DNA from: Paenibacillus contaminans
Lineage (GTDB): Bacteria; Bacillota; Bacilli; Paenibacillales; NBRC-103111
Direction of reading: 5' to 3'
DNA length: 64,000 nucleotides
Assembly (NCBI RefSeq): GCF_003285015.1
Contig: NZ_QMFB01000001.1
Coordinates: 248,001 to 312,000 of the forward strand
This document shows positions 59,641 to 64,000 of the stretch, one piece after another; the stretch's first letter is position 1, and each line of letters begins with the position of its first letter. Made by a program: the position numbers and the translations under genes. The notes beneath the pieces are model-generated. The model worked only from the letters and a program-made list of their open reading frames with translations, was not told where the DNA came from and searched no databases.

Positions 59641-60891
59641 TTGGGTGCAGAGAAACGCTTAACTCCGAAGATCCTTCTTTCGATCGCTTTGCTGATCGTC
59701 ATTAGCCGGGCCTTGATGCTGTTTACCGGTTATGTCGGCATGAACCTGTTCGGCCACTTTGCCACGAAGACGGAATACGAGGCTACGGCTCCGGGCAGCT
59801 ACACGCAATGGATGCAGAAGCTGCCGTATGGGCTGGAAGAGACGGATGTCATGAATTTATACGACTTCGTGAAATACGATACGTTCTCGTATTTGAAAAT
59901 AGCTACGCAAGGCTACGACCAAGTTCGCATGGACGAACCGCATACGGCCGCCAATTGGGTGTTCTTTCCGTTGTATCCGCTCCTTATTTTTTTGTTCGGC
60001 AAAATATTTTGGTTCGATCCGGCGCTCATCGGGATTATTTTATCGAACCTGTTCCTGCTCGTTTCGCTGGTTTACGTTTACTTGATTTGTCTGCAGAGGG
60101 GGCTGTCCGAGCGTCAGGCGAATGCCGTGCTGTTTCTGCTTCTGCTTTATCCGTCATCGTTATATTTCTCGGTTCCTTATACGGAGAGCCTGTTTCTCAT
60201 GCTGTCGGCTGCGGCGATTTATCATGCCTGCAATAAGCAGTATGCTCTCGCCTTCATTGCGGCAAGCTTGTCGACCGTAACGCGGGTGCCGGGCTTTATC
60301 AACCTGGCGTTCGTGATGGGGACGATTTTGCTGGACGAAGGCTTCCGGTTCAACAGAAGGTACTGGAAATGGCTGCTTTATTCGGTTTTGTCGCTTATAC
60401 CGATGGGACTGTACCTGCTGCATATGAAAAATATAACCGGCGATTTCCTGGCTCCGTTTCATGAGCAAAGCTTGAACTGGTTCCGTTATACGACCGTTCC
60501 GTTCAAAAACTTTATCGGCTTTTTGAAAAATCCTTATTTTTCGACGCCGGACGGCTGGGATAATGGTGTGATCGCCTTCGTCGTCTCGACTGCCGTATTT
60601 GTCGTTTATATCGCTTATTTTCTCGTTCATTTCAAAACGATGTTCAAGGATTTGAGGCAGCTCCTGTTTTATGGGTACGGCGCGATGATGATCATTATCC
60701 CGTTTTCGAGCCAACCGCTGTTTCTTGTCAGCGTAGTCAGATATATGATGGTGTGCATCCCGCTTTACATCTACATCGTCAGCTTGGCCGATAAACGGGA
60801 GAACGTGCTTCGTTTTTATCAGCTGCTGTTTGTTTTCGTTAATGTGATCATTACGATTGCGTATTTCAACGGTTATTTCTTCGTGATTTGA
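59641..60891 (+). CDS. PIG-V-like multispanning mannosyltransferase (GT-C fold)
   Basis: The 416-residue protein has about ten membrane segments. It carries an acidic first extracellular loop DFVKYDTFSYLKIATQGYDQ and the ANWVFFPLYPLLIFLFGKIF stretch typical of the PIG-V/GPI mannosyltransferase-like family of GT-C enzymes. LLYPSSLYFSVPYTESLFLM is a strong family marker. It should take a sugar from a lipid-phosphate donor on the outside of the membrane. Translation starts with TTG 59641 behind GAGGTG. The divergent GtrB-like enzyme could make its donor. Confidence 0.82.
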   Translation: MGAEKRLTPKILLSIALLIVISRALMLFTGYVGMNLFGHFATKTEYEATAPGSYTQWMQKLPYGLEETDVMNLYDFVKYDTFSYLKIATQGYDQVRMDEPHTAANWVFFPLYPLLIFLFGKIFWFDPALIGIILSNLFLLVSLVYVYLICLQRGLSERQANAVLFLLLLYPSSLYFSVPYTESLFLMLSAAAIYHACNKQYALAFIAASLSTVTRVPGFINLAFVMGTILLDEGFRFNRRYWKWLLYSVLSLIPMGLYLLHMKNITGDFLAPFHEQSLNWFRYTTVPFKNFIGFLKNPYFSTPDGWDNGVIAFVVSTAVFVVYIAYFLVHFKTMFKDLRQLLFYGYGAMMIIIPFSSQPLFLVSVVRYMMVCIPLYIYIVSLADKRENVLRFYQLLFVFVNVIITIAYFNGYFFVI

Positions 60892-61155
60892 CCGTTTCCC
60901 CGAATGCGATTTCCATCGGCCTGCGGCCGCTGTCGAAGAAGACGGCGGAACGCGGGCCGTTTGTCCGATATTGATCTTTTCAGCGTCAGCGACTAATATA
61001 ATGCTTATTCGCGATGTTACTGCCCGCCGAACCGGCGGGCTGCTTGCACTCGCTCGGCTCTCCCCGGCAGGAAACGGAGGCAGGGCGCCATTCGGGGCGA
61101 CATTCCAGAGGACGATACTCCGGAATTCGCTTATTTTTGTGAGGAGGTTTTGCTT

Positions 61156-62769
61156 ATGTATACGGTGCTGCTTGTCGACGATGAAGCGATCCTTCGCGAA
61201 GGCATGCGCAAATATATACCTTGGAACGAATATGGCGTAAACACGGTTTTGGAGGCGGCGGACGTGGCGGAGGCGCTGGACGCGATGGATCGGCACGAGA
61301 TCGACTTGATGTTCGTCGATGTCCGTATGCCGGGCGAATCGGGACTCGATTTGCTGCAAACCGTACACAAGCGGCGAAGCGGCGTTCATGTCGTGATCAT
61401 TAGCGGCTACCATGAGTTCGAATATGCGCAGCTTTCCGTTCGTTACGGCGCCGAGGATTATTTGCTGAAGCCGATCAAAACCGAAGATGTGACGCGCATT
61501 CTCGGCTGGTTTCGCGATCAGCGGGAGCAGCTTCGCAAGGAGCAGCGGGAAGAGAAGCGGTGGATGAACGATTTGTTCGCGAAATCATTCCACTATGCGC
61601 TTACCGGCAAGGACGAATTTTTGACGGAGCGCAACGGGGCGGCGGAAGAACGGCTTCAAACGTTTGAATGGCTGGATAAGCTTGTTCATCGTTATACAGG
61701 CTGTATGTATCAATTTATCGCAGTGGCCGGCAGCGGTTACGCAGACGTGCGGGAGTTGTTTCCGAAGTCAAGCGGAGCGGTTCCCGGACATGCCGGGACC
61801 GGAACGGCCGAACGGCTGGCGGAGCTGGAGCAGGTTGAGGCGATTGTCCCCGCCGTACTGGGCGACGGCATTGCCGCATATTTGCTTGTGTACCGAAATG
61901 CCGCAGCGGAGGACGGCCTTATGGAGCTGCTCGGTCAAATATGCAGCCTGCCCGAGGACGCATGGGCGTATAGTCCGGTGTTGAGCGCATCGGGACTTCC
62001 GCAATACGTAACGCAAGCTTATGTCGAAACGATTCGGACAAAGCTTTTTTACAAAACGGACAGGAAGCCGGTCCCCTTCGATCCGGGGCATATCGTGACT
62101 TCGGCATACGAAATATCCGAAGCAACGCTTAACGCCTTTAGGAAAGCGGTTTCAGAGGAGAGTCCCGAAAAAATCAAATTTTACTTGTCCGAGCTTTATT
62201 TTCAGCTATGCGCCAATCCGCTCTATTCGATCGCCAGCGTGAAACGGGCTTACAAGCAGCTGTATGAACTGGCGCTTGAATACGGCCGCCGGCATTACGA
62301 GGCGTCCATGCCGGAATCGGGACGAGCAGGCGATGAATGGGCTTTAGAAACGGTTGACCGGTCGGTGACCTTGCTTGCTTTGCACCGGACTGCGGAACGG
62401 TTATTTACGGAGCTGGTAAGGAGGTGGCTGAACGAAGGCGGCAGAAGCTCGCATCGCGTCGTCAAGGAAGTGAAGAAATACGTTTTAAGCCATTTGTCCG
62501 AACCGATTCTGCTTGTCGATTTGGCGGAGAAATATCAAATGTCCAGCGAATATTTGTCATTTCTGTTCAAGAAGCAGGAAGGCGTCAACTTTAACCATTA
62601 TCTCAAACAGACGCGGATCGATAAAGCAAAGGAGCTGCTCCGGGCAAGCAGTACGCTTAAAGTTTACGAGGTCGCTTTTGCTGTAGGCTATCAAGATGCC
62701 AAACATTTTACGAAGGTTTTCAAAGAGCTTACCGGCATTACGCCGGCGCAATTTATCGAGAGATTGTAG
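61156..62769 (+). CDS. YesN-type response regulator with AraC helix-turn-helix
   Basis: The 537-residue protein starts with a receiver domain (VLLVDDEAILREGM, phospho-acceptor Asp 55 in LMFVDVRMPG, IISGYHEFEYAQ, AEDYLLKPIK). A long central region of about 280 residues follows, then a C-terminal AraC-type domain: VKKYVLSHLSEPILLVDLAE, KYQMSSEYLSFLFKKQEG and VAFAVGYQDAKHFTKVFKEL. YesN regulators pair with YesM kinases and control carbohydrate uptake in Paenibacillaceae. ATG 61156 follows GAGGAGG. A hairpin without a T-run (61022-61040) lies upstream. The kinase gene starts 23 bases downstream. Confidence 0.92.
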   Translation: MYTVLLVDDEAILREGMRKYIPWNEYGVNTVLEAADVAEALDAMDRHEIDLMFVDVRMPGESGLDLLQTVHKRRSGVHVVIISGYHEFEYAQLSVRYGAEDYLLKPIKTEDVTRILGWFRDQREQLRKEQREEKRWMNDLFAKSFHYALTGKDEFLTERNGAAEERLQTFEWLDKLVHRYTGCMYQFIAVAGSGYADVRELFPKSSGAVPGHAGTGTAERLAELEQVEAIVPAVLGDGIAAYLLVYRNAAAEDGLMELLGQICSLPEDAWAYSPVLSASGLPQYVTQAYVETIRTKLFYKTDRKPVPFDPGHIVTSAYEISEATLNAFRKAVSEESPEKIKFYLSELYFQLCANPLYSIASVKRAYKQLYELALEYGRRHYEASMPESGRAGDEWALETVDRSVTLLALHRTAERLFTELVRRWLNEGGRSSHRVVKEVKKYVLSHLSEPILLVDLAEKYQMSSEYLSFLFKKQEGVNFNHYLKQTRIDKAKELLRASSTLKVYEVAFAVGYQDAKHFTKVFKELTGITPAQFIERL

Positions 62770-62792
62770 CAGGGTTCGTACAGGAGGATGAC

Positions 62793-64000
62793 ATGAAGCG
62801 GAATAGCTTGCAGCAGCGAATATTTATGGCCTCGATCACGATCCTTCTAATCGTGTACGGATGTTCCGCGTGGGCATCCTATTATTTATCCGTAAGCAAA
62901 ATATCGGCCGAAAAAGAAAAGCAGCTCTCAAACGTAACCAAGCGGGTCGCTCAAAATCTGTCGGATATGTTCGATCAGACCGAGAAGGTTGCGCTTCTCG
63001 TTTCGCAAAACGGGAGGCTGCTCGATCAAATGACCGCTCATTATGCCGACGACAACGCCGAGCTCGCGAAGCTGCAGAACATAGAAAGCACGTTAAGCGG
63101 TATGATTCTGCAATATCCGCATATCGAATCGATACTAGTCTCGTTCCGTAACGAAAACACCTATATGTTCACGTTCGGCACGACGGTGGACCGGCAGCAA
63201 AGCCGTGAGCTGAACTTGTTCCGCAACAAATGGGCTGACGCCGTACTTGCCGGTGAAAAGGGGGTATGGCGGTCTCCGGATGCGAACGGCGGGGAAATGC
63301 CGTCGCTTTTCCATGTGCTGCTAGGCGAGAAATTCGTCTTCAGCAAACGAATCAACGATAACGCAGTCGTATCGCTAGCTGTAAGTCCGGCCAAAATCAA
63401 AAGCCTGCTTACGCAAACGGATTCCCCGTTCGGTTACGAGGTGTCCGCATACCGCGACGCCGCTGCAGTTGTTCAGGCGGGCTCCGGCCATGCTGAAAAC
63501 AGCTTTGACCACATGGAAACGGTTCGTCTGGAAAAATACGGCCTCGAGCTGCGTACGTGGATCGACAGCGAGGCATCTGCCGCCGATCGTCTTCATCAAG
63601 TGAGAAATATAGCGATACTGGCATTTTTGCTTAGCGCAGTCGCATTCGTCCTGTCCGGCTGGTTCGCGCACCGGATGGTGAATCCGATCCGCCAGCTGAA
63701 GCGGCAGGTCGAAGATATATACGGGCTTAGCGATTCGGTGAAGGTGATCGATTATCAGATCAAGCATAAATTTCCCGTCAGCTTCCGGCTGAAAATGTTT
63801 TTATATTTGCTTGCCGTTTCGGCATTGGGGACGTTCGTGCTCTTTGCCGTCAATTTCGTGTTTTCCAAAACGCAGATTCGCGAAAATTTGAAGCAGTATT
63901 ATTTCGAATATTTGTCCCAATCCGAAAATTCCATCGAGTTCAATTTGAAAAATACGGAGCGGTTCGCCGCATCCATTCTTCGCGACGGCACGCTGCAGGA
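62793..64000 (+). CDS. YesM-like sensor kinase, 3'-truncated by window edge, with two sensor units
   Basis: The frame is open from ATG 62793 (behind CAGGAGG) to the window end, giving 402 visible residues and no kinase domain yet. A first membrane segment (about 12-34) is followed by an extracellular region of about 235 residues (SKISAEKEKQLSNVTKRVAQ), a second segment (about 271-293) and a HAMP-like stretch FAHRMVNPIRQLKRQVEDIY. Then a third segment (MFLYLLAVSALGTFVLFAVN, about 333-355) starts another extracellular region (KTQIRENLKQYYFEYLSQSE). Two sensor units in tandem are unusual for YesM kinases. It should phosphorylate the YesN-type regulator encoded just upstream. Confidence 0.8.
   Translation, partial: MKRNSLQQRIFMASITILLIVYGCSAWASYYLSVSKISAEKEKQLSNVTKRVAQNLSDMFDQTEKVALLVSQNGRLLDQMTAHYADDNAELAKLQNIESTLSGMILQYPHIESILVSFRNENTYMFTFGTTVDRQQSRELNLFRNKWADAVLAGEKGVWRSPDANGGEMPSLFHVLLGEKFVFSKRINDNAVVSLAVSPAKIKSLLTQTDSPFGYEVSAYRDAAAVVQAGSGHAENSFDHMETVRLEKYGLELRTWIDSEASAADRLHQVRNIAILAFLLSAVAFVLSGWFAHRMVNPIRQLKRQVEDIYGLSDSVKVIDYQIKHKFPVSFRLKMFLYLLAVSALGTFVLFAVNFVFSKTQIRENLKQYYFEYLSQSENSIEFNLKNTERFAASILRDGTLQ

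Noticed and set aside
61022-61040. GCCCGCCG/CGGCGGGC hairpin as terminator of the mannosyltransferase gene
   Set aside because: The stem is perfect but is followed by TGCTTGC without a T-run. It may still stall transcription, but it is not called as an intrinsic terminator.
60160-61413. 417-codon frame on the minus strand
   Set aside because: It lies opposite the PIG-V-like and YesN-type genes, has low-complexity composition and has no family resemblance.

Overview
The window reads as chromosomal DNA of a spore-forming Gram-positive bacterium, most likely a member of the Paenibacillaceae. That placement is inferred from strong AGGAGG-type ribosome binding sites, frequent TTG/GTG starts, a SpoVB-family flippase, lipoproteins with Gram-positive lipoboxes, YesN/YesM-type two-component genes and Bacillus-type OpuA and GbsR proteins. 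Coding density is high and most transcription units end in clear intrinsic terminators. No rRNA, tRNA, CRISPR array, insertion sequence or prophage was recognised.

Region 1 (1-3962) is the 3' end of a copper/nitrous-oxide-reductase type (nos) cluster: NosL (cut by the window edge), NosY, NosF, a ResA/TlpA thioredoxin, a SafE/DsbD-like membrane protein and a YtkA-like protein. Region 2 (4081-11507) holds a LacI regulator divergent from an FAD oxidoreductase, followed by a 1573-residue secreted carbohydrate-active protein with a Lys/Pro repeat linker. Region 3 (12240-18380) is the clearest specialised system: a ribosomally made precursor with 17 cysteines spaced exactly every third residue, followed by a ThiF-like maturation protein, a fused leader-binding/YcaO cyclodehydratase and a SagB-type dehydrogenase. 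This is a heterocycloanthracin/sonorensin-like thiazole peptide (TOMM) cluster. A large hybrid histidine kinase converges on it.

Region 4 (21803-26784) is less familiar. An ECF sigma factor carries a C-terminal extension of about 325 residues that resembles two paralogues encoded directly downstream. A GyrI-like protein, a Nudix hydrolase and a short MazG-like protein follow, probably in one operon ending at 26905. Region 5 (27286-31583) has a SpoVB-like flippase, a small membrane protein, a TipA-type MerR regulator and an IclR regulator. Region 6 (31877-39993) is a solute ABC importer with SDR, creatininase-family, RidA and N-acyl-D-amino-acid deacylase enzymes plus a 370-residue protein of unknown function. 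It looks like a catabolic operon for an amide or lactam compound under IclR control.

Region 7 (40243-46159) has an autolysin and a bacitracin-type resistance module: response regulator, kinase, BcrA/BcrB-like ABC transporter and undecaprenyl-diphosphatase. Four TTAAGA-type boxes at exact 11-bp spacing lie before the transporter. Region 8 (46294-50068) is a GbsR-type regulator divergent from an OpuA glycine betaine importer. Region 9 (50166-64000) is mixed: an aminotransferase, a LuxR regulator divergent from a saccharopine-dehydrogenase-like gene, a YbjQ protein, a squalene/phytoene synthase homologue, TerB and ASCH proteins, two glycosyltransferases, and a YesN regulator followed by a kinase that runs off the window end.
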